DNA of 14,959 nucleotides from JAAEQG01 sp023133475 (GTDB lineage: Bacteria; Planctomycetota; Phycisphaerae; UBA1845): positions 1-14,959 of the forward strand of contig DAOVLE010000125.1 of NCBI GenBank assembly GCA_030631415.1, read 5' to 3'. Under the pieces are notes generated by a model. It ran no database searches and was not told where the DNA came from. It saw only the letters and a program-made list of their open reading frames with translations. The translations under genes were made by a program, and so were the position numbers. Position 1 is the first letter of the stretch; each line of letters starts with the position of its first letter. Below, one piece after another: positions 1-7,269 of the stretch.

Positions 1-4
1 CGCC

Positions 5-1228
5 TCACAACAACCCGACCGGGATCGCTGTGACCTTGTCCGTGAGCGGTAGCCGTTCGCGGCAAAGGCATACGACGCCCCCGTCCGACCGATCCAGCTT
101 GAGCCGATCCAACGCCGAAAACGGCTGTGTCCACTCCCGGCGAGGACTGGCAGACTTCTTGATCTCCACGGGATAGATGGCCTGGTCCTGAACCAGCAGC
201 AGGTCGATCTCCTTGCCGTCCTTGTCGCGGTAGTAGTAGATTGGCGGCTGCTTGCCCCGGTTCCACCAGCTCTTCAGTACCTCGGCAACAACGTACGTCT
301 CCAGAATCGCACCGCTCATCGCCCCTGCTTCGAGCGTCTCCGGCGATGACCACTCGGTAAGATAGGCGCAGAGCCCCGTGTCGAGGAAGTACAGCTTCGG
401 TCTCTTGACCAGACGCTTGGTGACATTCGTGTGATACGGCTGCAACAGCAGCACCTGGAAACTGGCCTGAAGGACCGAGAGCCAATTCTTGGCTGTATTC
501 ACCGCCACATCCACGTCGCGGGCGAGGTCGGTCAGGTTCAGCATCTGACCCGTACGCGCCGCACAGGCCTTCAGGAAGCGGATGAAACTTGCCTCGTTGC
601 CGACCTGCGCCAGATCCTTCACGTCACGCTGGAGATACGTCTGCAAGTACGAGCTGTAGAAAAGGTCGCGATCGCGAACTTGCTTCGTCACGAGCGCCGG
701 AAATGACCCCAACCAGATATCCGCGTAGAGCCGTTTGAGAGTCAGCGCTGGTGCAGATGCCTCCCTCTGCTTCAGCAGGCGTTTCGTAGGCAGGAACGGA
801 GTGAGGGTGAACTCGCGCCGCCGCCGCTCACGGTTCGAGAGGCCGAGCAACGACAAGATCGCCATGCGGCCGGCCAGCGTCTCGGAGACACCCTTCATCA
901 GGTGGAACTGCTGCGATCCGGTCAACCAGAACAAACCACTCCGTCGCTGCCTGTCGACGGCCATCTTGATCAGCGGCAGGAGTTGTGGCGCGTATTGGAT
1001 CTCATCGATCAGCACCGGCGGCTCGTATCGCTCCAGGAACAAGGCCGGGTCCGTCTGGGCCAGCGCCCGCACGGCGGGATCGTCGAGCGTAACGTAGCGC
1101 CGCTCCTTGCCCGCCAGTTGCTGCAGGAGGGTGGTCTTGCCGACCTGCCGCGGGCCGGTGACCAGGATCACCGGGAACTGTTTCGAGGCTGCCTTGCAGC
1201 AGTCGCTCATTTCGCGTGCGTAGAACAT
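5..1228 (-). CDS. AAA+ ATPase with DUF4143-type C-terminus
   Basis: Predicted 407-aa cytoplasmic P-loop ATPase of the widespread AAA/DUF4143 family. Residues 25-33 form a Walker A loop (GPRQVGKTT), residues 72-76 a Walker B strand ending in DE (VLIDE), and WLTGSQ at 101-106 looks like sensor 1. The C-terminal half follows the DUF4143 pattern: YLQTYLQRDVKDL at about 194-206, then RDKDGKEIDLL (334-344) and VEIKKS (354-359), which resemble a PD-(D/E)xK nuclease-like fold. The physiological role of the family is poorly defined, although members are often found near mobile or defence genes. The ATG start at 1228 fits the usual short lead-in (MFYAREM) before the ATPase. No partner gene is adjacent. 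The frame is intact, with the stop at 5-7. The family call is secure and the function is unknown. Confidence 0.9.
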   Translation of the reverse strand: MFYAREMSDCCKAASKQFPVILVTGPRQVGKTTLLQQLAGKERRYVTLDDPAVRALAQTDPALFLERYEPPVLIDEIQYAPQLLPLIKMAVDRQRRSGLFWLTGSQQFHLMKGVSETLAGRMAILSLLGLSNRERRRREFTLTPFLPTKRLLKQREASAPALTLKRLYADIWLGSFPALVTKQVRDRDLFYSSYLQTYLQRDVKDLAQVGNEASFIRFLKACAARTGQMLNLTDLARDVDVAVNTAKNWLSVLQASFQVLLLQPYHTNVTKRLVKRPKLYFLDTGLCAYLTEWSSPETLEAGAMSGAILETYVVAEVLKSWWNRGKQPPIYYYRDKDGKEIDLLLVQDQAIYPVEIKKSASPRREWTQPFSALDRLKLDRSDGGVVCLCRERLPLTDKVTAIPVGLL

Positions 1229-1351
1229 AATAATCGTCCAGTATGCAATGCGGTTGCACGATAGACGGTGTCGGCGAGGCTGTCAACCCCGCTTTTCTTG
1301 AAAGGGGGTCAGGCTTACTTATTGACGGGCAGGTGGCCGGGGCAAGTAGTT

Positions 1352-1537
1352 GGGTGGCACGGGCAAGGACCGCACCCGGAAGACGTTCATCATGCGATGG
1401 CGCTACCTGGCGGTCCTTGCCCGTGCTGTGCGTTGGAAGCTCTGTTGGCGTCGTGGCCCAGGCCCACGGACAAAGCCCGCGGCGAGGCGTTGGTGGTTGT
1501 TCCAGGCGTATTGGCGCGGGCTTTGTCCGTGCCACCC
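1352..1537. repeat. Composite inverted-repeat element (two hairpins in an outer stem)
   Basis: Three sets of inverted repeats are visible. A 17-bp perfect pair lies at 1357-1373 and 1410-1426. A second 17-bp perfect pair lies at 1465-1481 and 1515-1531. A 9-bp outer pair (GGGTGGCAC / GTGCCACCC) lies at 1352-1360 and 1529-1537. Read inwards, the two ends are related: each starts GGGTGGCACGG, then has a purine and CAA. They therefore behave as imperfect terminal inverted repeats. As single-stranded DNA or RNA the element could fold into two hairpins closed by an outer stem. No protein is encoded. It is probably a non-autonomous, REP/MITE-like intergenic repeat. The pairing is seen directly; the mobility is inferred. 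Confidence 0.7.
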
Positions 1538-1782
1538 GTTGCCCTGCCCACCCGCCCGCAGCGAAAAGATGTGCCGCCGCAAAGATCAGCTGCCGCCTTC
1601 GCATCCTTCGTGGACACGGCTTGATTGCGAAGTTACCCCACACCCGACGTTACCGAACAACCGCCAGAGGTCGCGAGATCGCTACAGCCAGCATCGTGAG
1701 TCAAAAGATTACAGTCGAACAACTTACGCGAGCAGCCGCATGATGAATGCAAAACAAATTCAACATCTTGAACGTTAGTAAT

Positions 1783-1890
1783 ATAGTGCACCCGAGCAGA
1801 CTCCATCGAGTCAAACCGACCATTCTCCAAATCCGTGATCACTTGCCGCTTGAAACTGATGCTGTACTTCTGGATTGTCTGACGCTTCAT
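1783..1890 (-). pseudogene. IS3-family OrfA transposase N-terminal remnant
   Basis: From an ATG at 1890 the minus strand encodes a 36-residue stretch beginning MKRQTIQKYSISFKRQVI and ending in SARVHY. This matches the first helix-turn-helix segment of IS3-type OrfA proteins (KYS.SFK..V..DLE.GR...). After Tyr36 the frame stays open to 1633 but no longer resembles OrfA: the TIQRW-like recognition helix and leucine zipper are absent. A purine-rich AGGAAAA lies about 7 nt upstream of the ATG. No OrfB and no IS ends were found nearby. This is therefore a truncated fossil, recognised from memory of the family rather than by alignment. Confidence 0.55.
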
Positions 1891-2055
1891 GCCGTTTTCC
1901 TGAAAAGGGACATCACTCATAACAGTGACAACCTATTCCAGGACAAGACAAGCACCAACGACGAAGCCCACGGCGACAGCGAGACACCTACGGTCCCTCA
2001 AGCTTGGCGTTTGAGTGCGCCCAGCGGCGCGGAACCAGGATTCACCATGTGTTTG

Positions 2056-2817
2056 CTATCTCACCTCGAAGATATCGGAGACGCCGTAGCGCGACGCATG
2101 ATGCACTGGAAGGTGCCGACCCGCCGCACGACGCTGGGCTTCAATGGCAAGTTCCGGGTGATTGTTATCGTGACTCAAATGCGCTACGGCGAGCCATTGG
2201 AGCCGCCGACCGTGGCGAGCAACGAGTTCGGCTGCCTCGTGATTGGACAGGTGCCCGCCCGGGCCTCGGACACGCGCCTTAAGAAAAGCGGGATAACGCC
2301 CGGTGTCGAGCAACTCCGGTTCGTAGTTGCTCTCCAGATACGCTGCGTCCAGTGACTCGATCAACTCGCCAAGCCCACGGAAGGGGTGCCCCAGGTCGGT
2401 CAGAATCCCGAGTCGCTTGCCTTCCGCCTCGACGACGAACACGGCACCGTCAGCGGCGTCGTGCGGAGTCTTGAGCGTATGAACGCGAACCCGGCCCAAC
2501 GTCAGCGTTTCGCCCGGGTTGAAGTGACGTACTTTCCGCAGCGCTCCAATGGCGTGCGAGCTGGCGCCGTAGGTCGGGCGCGACATGTAGATCTCCAGCC
2601 CAAGTCGACGCTGATACACGCCGGCGCAGCGAACATGATCTGAATGGTCGTGGGAAACCAACACAGCGTCCACGTCACGAATCTCGCGGTCCCGGAGCCG
2701 CATTCGGGCGGTAGCCTGCTTCGCGCTGATGCCGGCGTCGAAGAGCAACCGAACCCCAAGCGCTTCGACGTACACGGCATTGCCGTTGGAGCCCGAGTTC
2801 AGGGAAAAGGTCAACAT
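2056..2817 (-). CDS. YycJ/WalJ-like MBL-fold metallohydrolase
   Basis: Predicted 253-aa cytoplasmic metallo-beta-lactamase-fold hydrolase. The N-terminus has the SLNSGSNGNAVYVE signature (5-18) typical of the YycJ/WalJ branch. Metal ligands are visible in order: SHDHSDH (55-61), TPHDAADG (117-124), TDLGH (140-144), LESNYE (161-166), GHLSN (188-192) and HLSHDNN (213-219). Related proteins have been proposed to act as nucleases in DNA repair, but the substrate here is unknown. The ATG at 2817 was chosen because the family starts right before LTFSLNSGS; the open frame runs further upstream without homology. GGGGG lies about 7 nt before this ATG. The stop is TAG at 2056-2058. It lies downstream of the rhomboid gene on the same strand and is probably co-transcribed with it. 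Confidence 0.88.
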   Translation of the reverse strand: MLTFSLNSGSNGNAVYVEALGVRLLFDAGISAKQATARMRLRDREIRDVDAVLVSHDHSDHVRCAGVYQRRLGLEIYMSRPTYGASSHAIGALRKVRHFNPGETLTLGRVRVHTLKTPHDAADGAVFVVEAEGKRLGILTDLGHPFRGLGELIESLDAAYLESNYEPELLDTGRYPAFLKARVRGPGGHLSNHEAAELVARHGRRLQWLAVAHLSHDNNHPELAIEAQRRAAGRHLPVHHASRYGVSDIFEVR

Positions 2818-2819
2818 GG

Positions 2820-3041
2820 TCAGCCCCCGCTTTTGAGAGTGTAGCGTACACCGTATGCCCGGCAAGATGCGGCAGGAGTCGGCCTGGAGCAGACTCCCAG
2901 GCAACCCCGAGCAAGCGGCTGAATGGCGGGCGCCATCGGCTGCCGTGGAGCCAGATCGCTGAGCGCCGGCAAGGCGACGAGCAGAGAAAGTGCAATTATC
3001 AGGAAGGCTGAAGAGCGTGGGGCGCCAGGGCGAGCGTCCAT
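2820..3041 (-). CDS. Possible small secreted or membrane-anchored protein
   Basis: A 73-aa frame starts at an ATG inside the 3' end of the rhomboid gene (43-bp overlap) and stops 2 bp before the ATG of the MBL-fold gene. It would fill the otherwise empty 181-bp gap in this apparent operon. Residues 13-28 (FLIIALSLLVALPALS) look like a signal-peptide core, followed by a short Pro- and Cys-containing tail with three cysteines. Against it, there is no clear Shine-Dalgarno sequence before the ATG, and hydrophobic frames often arise by chance in GC-rich DNA. No family is recognised. It is kept only for its spacing and signal-like N-terminus. Confidence 0.27.
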   Translation of the reverse strand: MDARPGAPRSSAFLIIALSLLVALPALSDLAPRQPMAPAIQPLARGCLGVCSRPTPAASCRAYGVRYTLKSGG

Positions 3042-3907
3042 GCGAGCGCAAGAACGGCCAGGGCACTCATTCCCAACAAGAATTGGACTCGCGCTGCGAG
3101 CACCACACGGTCGCCCAGCTTTCCGTAGAGTGCGCCCAGCAACACGCCGGAGAGGAAGCCTGTCACGTGGGCAAGGACGTCCGTTCGCGCCCCACCTGTG
3201 CCGAGGTAGCCCAACAGGACAACGCCCCCCACGAGCGGTGCCCAGCGCGCGAGTCTGGGTGCTTGCATGTGCCGCTGTCGCTTCCATGCATACGCCGCCA
3301 CGATGCCCAGTGCTGCGAAGACCGCTGTGGAAGCTCCGACGGAGGTGTGACCCGGCTGGCGGATCCAGGCGTTGAGCAGGTTGCCCGCCGCCCCTGCGAT
3401 CAGGATGCTGACCCACGCCAAACCAGAGCCAAGTAGCTGGCCTGCGAATAACCCGATCAGGCCGCCGATCACGATGTTGGCAACCAGATGGGGCAGGTCA
3501 ACATGCAGGCTGAGAGCGGTTGCCGCACGCCACCACTGACCTTGTCGAATCAGGCCAGCGTGTGTCTTTCCGGCTATAAACCAGTCGAAACCGAACATGT
3601 CCTGGTGCTCGATAATGGCAACGAGCAGCAACACCGCAGCATAGCCCACCACACCGCCCCAGCCGCCGGCTCGTTGAGGAAGTGTTGCGGCGACGGTTGG
3701 CCAATCACGATTCTCCTGGGCGTAAGCATCGAGTTCTGCCCGGGCCCGCGCCGCATCCGGGGCTGCCACGACCAGTGTACGTTCACCGGCCTTCTCGCGG
3801 ACTTCGTAGCCGATGCCCGCGGCTTCGAGCACCAGCGCGCGCGAGCGGCAGTCCTTCTTAGTGCCCGAATGGTAAACCGCTTCCACTGGCTGCTGCCGAA
3901 TCTCCAT
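2999..3907 (-). CDS. Rhomboid-family membrane protein with N-terminal DUF2007-like domain
   Basis: Predicted 302-aa integral membrane protein. Residues 10-65 (VYHSG..., ALVLEAAGIGYEVRE, then a helix of alternating Ala and Arg) resemble the short DUF2007-type domain often fused to membrane proteins. From about 85 to 295 there are several hydrophobic helices with rhomboid landmarks: HVDLPHLVANI (135-145), the serine loop GAST (191-194, candidate nucleophile Ser193) and HVTG (247-250, candidate His247). Rhomboids are intramembrane serine proteases. The canonical loop is GxSG, and here the last Gly is Thr, so activity is uncertain. The ATG at 3907 is used; only a weak AGG precedes it. The MBL-fold gene follows on the same strand. 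Confidence 0.82.
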   Translation of the reverse strand: MEIRQQPVEAVYHSGTKKDCRSRALVLEAAGIGYEVREKAGERTLVVAAPDAARARAELDAYAQENRDWPTVAATLPQRAGGWGGVVGYAAVLLLVAIIEHQDMFGFDWFIAGKTHAGLIRQGQWWRAATALSLHVDLPHLVANIVIGGLIGLFAGQLLGSGLAWVSILIAGAAGNLLNAWIRQPGHTSVGASTAVFAALGIVAAYAWKRQRHMQAPRLARWAPLVGGVVLLGYLGTGGARTDVLAHVTGFLSGVLLGALYGKLGDRVVLAARVQFLLGMSALAVLALAWTLALAPHALQPS

Positions 3908-4081
3908 ACCTGATCATTGTATCCATGATGACGAATTGCGGCAGTTCTTGGGGTATCCGAAGCCCTGCTTGCCCTGATGCGGCCTGCTTGACTAAGATCA
4001 TGGTCGGAGATTCGTCAAATGTGGAACCCGAACCGATGGCTGCATGCGGAGAATCGCTCGATCGAGCGCTTGCGTTGACCG

Positions 4082-4345
4082 ATGTCGAAGGACCGTTCCG
4101 GAGCAAAGACGGGTTTGAAAGGCGGCGCCTCCGATGCCGTGCAGAGGTCGCCCCCCGTCGTGGCGTCGGCCGACGACAGCGCGAAGCTTGTGATCGACGT
4201 TCATATTGACAAGCCGGGTGTTCCGCGGGCCGCGTTCTATATCATGCTAATCGCCTGTGTGGCGGGGACAGTGTCCGTCATCCTGGTGCCCGGGGGGTTG
4301 TCCGGCGCGGCGGATCGCGCTAGGCCCGGCATTTATGCCGGGTGA
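4082..4345 (+). CDS. Hypothetical single-pass membrane protein, 3' end formed by repeat DNA
   Basis: An 87-aa frame has a polar N-terminal half (1-47) and one probable membrane helix (about 50-70, AAFYIMLIACVAGTVSVILV). The last nine residues, from Arg79, are read from the 27-bp arm of the palindrome that begins at 4317, and the stop lies just beyond it. This suggests that the palindrome inserted into, or replaced, the end of an older gene. It has no clear ribosome binding site and no recognised family. It may be a genuine short gene, a truncated remnant or chance. Listed with low confidence because the hydrophobic segment is well formed and the repeat junction is striking. Confidence 0.3.
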   Translation: MSKDRSGAKTGLKGGASDAVQRSPPVVASADDSAKLVIDVHIDKPGVPRAAFYIMLIACVAGTVSVILVPGGLSGAADRARPGIYAG

Positions 4346-4599
4346 GAAGGCCGAACGAAGAATCCCCCGTAGGGTGGGTGGAACCTGCCGTAGGCAGGTG
4401 GAACCCACCACACTGGTTAATAAGTCCAAAGTCCCTGGTCCAAAGTCCAAAGTCAGAAACCAGCAGGACTTTGGACTTTGGACCTTGGACTTTGGACTTG
4501 TCCCTGGTTGGTGGGTTCCACCTCGCTCCGCGAGGTTCCACCCACCCTACGCCTGGGGGCAACCGCTCCAATACCCGGCATAAATGCCGGGCCTAGCGC
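4317..4599. repeat. 283-bp nested palindromic element (copy A)
   Basis: Five perfect inverted-repeat pairs are nested around one centre: 27 bp (4317-4343/4573-4599), 19 bp (4368-4386/4533-4551), 15 bp (4396-4410/4509-4523), 13 bp (4422-4434/4487-4499) and 18 bp (4437-4454/4467-4484), with a 12-nt loop at 4455-4466. The outer arm itself contains the small palindrome CCCGGCAT-TT-ATGCCGGG. The centre is built from a 7-bp AAAGTCC tandem unit. The 42-bp unit 4509-4550 recurs exactly, inverted, at 11801-11842, and with one mismatch at 13383-13424. This is an intergenic repeat family with the look of REP/BIME or MITE elements. It encodes no protein. Confidence 0.85.
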
Positions 4600-4648
4600 A
4601 AACCTGCCGCCACGAAACTCTCTCGCCGAAAACGGCGCTGATCGGATT

Positions 4649-4676
4649 TTGACAAGACCCACCAAGCTGGCATAAG
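4649..4676 (+). promoter_or_regulatory. Candidate sigma70-type promoter for the GH3 gene
   Basis: A consensus -35 box TTGACA (4649-4654) is followed, after a 16-bp spacer, by CATAAG (4671-4676), which matches the -10 consensus at four of six positions. It lies about 60 bp before the GH3 start, between the palindrome and the gene. This is a motif match only, and planctomycete promoters are not well defined. Confidence 0.35.
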
Positions 4677-4734
4677 GTCCCCATTAACCCGGCTGATTCA
4701 GTGCGCCGGGCGGTACATGGTGGCAGGTATGTAG

Positions 4735-6411
4735 ATGGCAGGTCTATCATTGCTCGACAAACTGATGTTGCCCATTGCTCGGGTTCATGCACGTGGGGTG
4801 TTCAGGCGTGTCGTGCGCGATACCCGAGACATCGTCAACGTCCAGAACCGGGTGCTGCTCGATAAGGTTCGCGCTAATAGCGATAGCGCCTACGGGCGCG
4901 ACTTCGGGTTCCAACATATTCGTAGTTACGCCGATTTCGTGCGGCAGGTGCCGGTCACCATCTACGAGGATTTGGCTCCTTATGTGGCTCGGGTCCGGCA
5001 GGGGGAGCTTTCCGCCATGTTCGGTTCCCGGCAGCGGGTGCTCATGTTCGCCATGAGCAGCGGCAGCACGGCTGAGCCCAAGTATGTGCCGGTCACCGAG
5101 AAGTTCCTCAAGAACTACCGCCGCGGTTGGAATGCGTTTGGGGTTAGGGCATTAAGCGATCATCCCGGCACCTTTCTGCGGCACATCGTCCAGGTCAGCA
5201 GCCCGATGGATGAACAAAACGCCCCCTCGGGCATCCCCTGCGGAGCCATCACCGGCATCATGGCTGCCACCCAGAAGCGGCTGGTCCGCAAGTATTACGT
5301 TGCCCCGTTTTGCGTCGCATATATAGCCGATGCGTCAGCCCGCTATTACACCATCATGCGGTTGGCACTGGCTAAGGACGTCGCCTTTATGATCACCGCC
5401 AACCCCGCGACGCAACTGAAGCTGGCCCGCACCGTCGATTCCGCAGCCGACAGAATCATCCGCGACATCCACGACGGCACCCTGGACCCAGCCCTGCCTA
5501 TCACAAACGAAATCCGCGACCAACTCAAACCGCGGCTTAAGCCTGATCCGGCGGTAGCGCGGCGTCTGGAACACATCCACAACCGCACCGGGCGACTGTT
5601 GCCCAAGGATTACTGGAACCTGGGTTTTTTGGCCAACTGGACCGGTGGGACGATGGGGCTCTATCTGCGGCAGTTCTCCGAATACTTCGGCGACACCCCG
5701 GTGCGGGACATAGGCCTGTTAGCCAGCGAAGGGCGCATGTCCATCCCGATAACCGACGGCACTCCGGCTGGTGTCCTGGATGTCGGAGCCAACTTCTTCG
5801 AGTTCATCCCAATCGAGGAGATTGACCGCCCCAACCCGACCGTGTTGCGTGCCCACCAGGTGCAGGTCGGCAGCGAGTACGAAATCCTGCTTACCACCGA
5901 TGCCGGGTTCTATCGTTACCGGATTGGCGACGTGGTGCAGGTGGTGGGCTTTCTGGGGCCGACCCCCCTCATCGAGTTCTTGCACAAAGGTGCCAACACC
6001 TCTTCACTGACCGGGGAGAAGCTCACCGAGCGGCAGGTAGTGTTGGCGTTTGAGCAGGCCCGCCAAGCCACGGGGTGTGAGACAGTCACTTTCCTCTTGG
6101 CGCCACACTGGGCAGACCCGCCCTACTACGTTTTGCACATCGACAGCCACTGCCCTACCGAGTTGGCTGAGCACATGGACCGAAGCCTGCGCCGGGTGAA
6201 CATCGAGTACGATTCCAAGCGGGAGACCCAGCGATTAGGCCCCGTCCGGGCCAACCAGTTGCCCGAAGGATATCTGACCCGTTTGCAGGTCGAGTTGTCC
6301 GCCAGATACCGGGCATCGAACGAGCAATACAAAGCACAATACCTGTATTGCAAACCGGGAGACGACGCGGAATTGCCCGTCGTGGGGAAACGATCCACGT
6401 CGGCCTGTTGA
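4735..6411 (+). CDS. GH3-family (auxin-responsive-promoter type) acyl-adenylating enzyme
   Basis: Predicted 558-aa soluble enzyme of the GH3 branch of the adenylate-forming (ANL) superfamily. Plant members use ATP to activate a carboxylic acid and join it to an amino acid. The bacterial substrate is not known. Visible signatures are the ATP-binding loop SSGSTAEPKYVPVT (108-121), WTGGTMGLY (302-310), LLASEGRMSIP (328-338), FFEFIP (354-359), FYRYRIGDVVQV (392-403) and GEKLTE (427-432) at the hinge to the C-terminal subdomain. The length matches the family. The ATG at 4735 directly follows an in-frame TAG, so the frame cannot extend upstream; GGCAGG lies about 7 nt before it. It is a lone plus-strand gene between repeats, so the context gives no substrate hint. 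Confidence 0.9.
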   Translation: MAGLSLLDKLMLPIARVHARGVFRRVVRDTRDIVNVQNRVLLDKVRANSDSAYGRDFGFQHIRSYADFVRQVPVTIYEDLAPYVARVRQGELSAMFGSRQRVLMFAMSSGSTAEPKYVPVTEKFLKNYRRGWNAFGVRALSDHPGTFLRHIVQVSSPMDEQNAPSGIPCGAITGIMAATQKRLVRKYYVAPFCVAYIADASARYYTIMRLALAKDVAFMITANPATQLKLARTVDSAADRIIRDIHDGTLDPALPITNEIRDQLKPRLKPDPAVARRLEHIHNRTGRLLPKDYWNLGFLANWTGGTMGLYLRQFSEYFGDTPVRDIGLLASEGRMSIPITDGTPAGVLDVGANFFEFIPIEEIDRPNPTVLRAHQVQVGSEYEILLTTDAGFYRYRIGDVVQVVGFLGPTPLIEFLHKGANTSSLTGEKLTERQVVLAFEQARQATGCETVTFLLAPHWADPPYYVLHIDSHCPTELAEHMDRSLRRVNIEYDSKRETQRLGPVRANQLPEGYLTRLQVELSARYRASNEQYKAQYLYCKPGDDAELPVVGKRSTSAC

Positions 6412-6606
6412 GCAGGGGGGAGGGCGGGTTCCACCCGCCGCGGCAAATGGAAAATGCTGACTTGGCGACGTTTTCAGTTATTCGTTCCCCAGTCGCCGCT
6501 GACCCACATTTTTCATGAACGCAGAGACGCAGAGAGCGCAGAGAAGAAGGAAGGGAGTGCACCCAACGACAATGTCTCACATCCCCCCTTTTTCACGCTC
6601 CACTCT
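6412..6606. repeat. Intergenic repeats between convergent genes
   Basis: The interval between the convergent GH3 and XrtH-accessory genes holds a 7-bp-stem hairpin GGCGGGT-TCC-ACCCGCC (6423-6439) right after the GH3 stop. It is related to the GGGCGGGTTTCACCCGCC unit at 13353-13370. It also holds an imperfect CGCAGAG tandem (about 6519-6545), similar to the CGCGGAG..CGCAG strings at 13231 and 13802. The hairpin has no T-tract, so a terminator role is doubtful. Confidence 0.5.
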
Positions 6607-7269
6607 TCACGCTCCCCGTCTACGCGCTCCCCTTCGGGTCGCCGCTAAACGTTGCGGATGGTCGCTGCTAAACACTGTGGTGATGTTTCCCATCCATCGT
6701 TCAAGGTCTCCACGCCGGAAGGTTGCCACCACCCAAATGAAAACCGGCATGATGAATGTCAATGTGGGGGAGACTACCGTTATCTGGAATATGTATATCA
6801 GAACCCTGCTCCAAAATGGGCTCAACTCATACAAACGCAACGGCGAATCGCTGCTCAACCAGTACAGCAGTATGAGTCCCGTTCGCAACGCGACAAACAT
6901 GCTGACCAGAAGGAAGCCCCAAAGCAACGCCTTCCATCTTCGCGACCACGGGATCGGAGTGGCCAGGATCAGGGCTATGACCTCTGCGGTTGCCAGATAG
7001 CCCGTCAGCCGGCTATCGCAGGGTATCCTGACCACGGCATCAGACCACCGGTTTCGGAGGGTGATCTCCGTGTCCATCATTCCCTTGCCATCCGATAGCG
7101 GTCGGAAACGGGCCATCGTGTCACGCCCGAACGACCCAAATACCGTGTTCCCCACCGCACGGTAGGCCGCAGCATACGCCTGCGGCAGCCCCAGCCACGG
7201 TATGACCAGCACCACATAGCACAACAGCAGCCACAGAAAGAACCCTCCAATCCGCTTAACTGGAAGCAT
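6607..7269 (-). CDS. Probable exosortase H-associated membrane protein
   Basis: Predicted 220-aa inner-membrane protein with four likely helices (about 8-28, 88-105, 112-137 and 155-183). A soluble stretch at 45-85 contains many Arg and Asp residues and ends VVRIPCDSR. Its ATG at 7269 lies inside the exosortase gene (14-bp overlap including the exosortase stop), so translation is probably coupled. A GGGATGG run lies about 9 nt upstream. Position and topology match the accessory membrane protein that commonly follows xrtH in IPTL-CTERM systems; I infer this from arrangement and general resemblance, not from alignment. Its biochemical role is unknown. The C-terminal 15 residues are unusually Arg-rich and read from low-complexity DNA, so the original end may have been extended. 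Confidence 0.7.
   Translation of the reverse strand: MLPVKRIGGFFLWLLLCYVVLVIPWLGLPQAYAAAYRAVGNTVFGSFGRDTMARFRPLSDGKGMMDTEITLRNRWSDAVVRIPCDSRLTGYLATAEVIALILATPIPWSRRWKALLWGFLLVSMFVALRTGLILLYWLSSDSPLRLYELSPFWSRVLIYIFQITVVSPTLTFIMPVFIWVVATFRRGDLERWMGNITTVFSSDHPQRLAATRRGARRRGA

Larger units (their letters stand above)
1229..2055. other. 827-bp stretch without an intact gene
   Basis: Both strands have open frames here, but none shows domain-like sequence or a convincing start apart from the IS3 OrfA remnant at 1783-1890. Several of the frames exist only because a GC-rich palindromic element (1352-1537) keeps them open. Around 1305-1328 there is an AAAGGGGGTCAGGCTTA-like string. It reminds me of sequences near REP-associated transposases, but that cannot be confirmed here. 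Nothing is recognised between 1920 and 2055. The stretch reads as a graveyard of mobile-element debris. Confidence 0.5.
3908..4734. other. 827-bp divergent intergenic region
   Basis: This region separates the divergently oriented rhomboid and GH3 genes. In order it holds about 170 bp with nothing recognised, a possible membrane-protein ORF (4082-4345), a long nested palindrome (4317-4599), and about 120 bp of leader with a candidate promoter before the GH3 gene. The remaining open frames lie within the palindrome and read the same repeat units in different frames, so they are not considered coding. Confidence 0.5.

Noticed and set aside
1243..1778. Overlapping long frames on both strands between 1002 and 1778
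   Set aside because: GC-rich palindromic DNA keeps several frames open. No domain, and Arg/Pro/Ala-rich composition typical of spurious frames.
4422..4499. CRISPR-like short repeats (AAAGTCC units)
   Set aside because: The units are 7 bp and contiguous, without spacers, and lie inside a palindrome.
4601..4617. 17-bp exact match AACCTGCCGCCACGAAA also at 10652-10668
   Set aside because: Too short to interpret on its own, with no shared structure around it. It may be an end fragment of a dispersed repeat.
4247..4675. Several 65-108 aa frames on both strands over the nested palindrome, sharing the pieces VGSTSLREVPPTL or RVGGTSRSEVEPT
   Set aside because: They are translations of the repeat in different frames and recur at 11742-11973 and 13222-13446 for the same reason. 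They have no start signals or domains.
6423..6439. Intrinsic terminator after the GH3 gene
   Set aside because: The stem is good but there is no T-run on the plus strand, and the same unit occurs as part of a dispersed repeat at 13353-13370.
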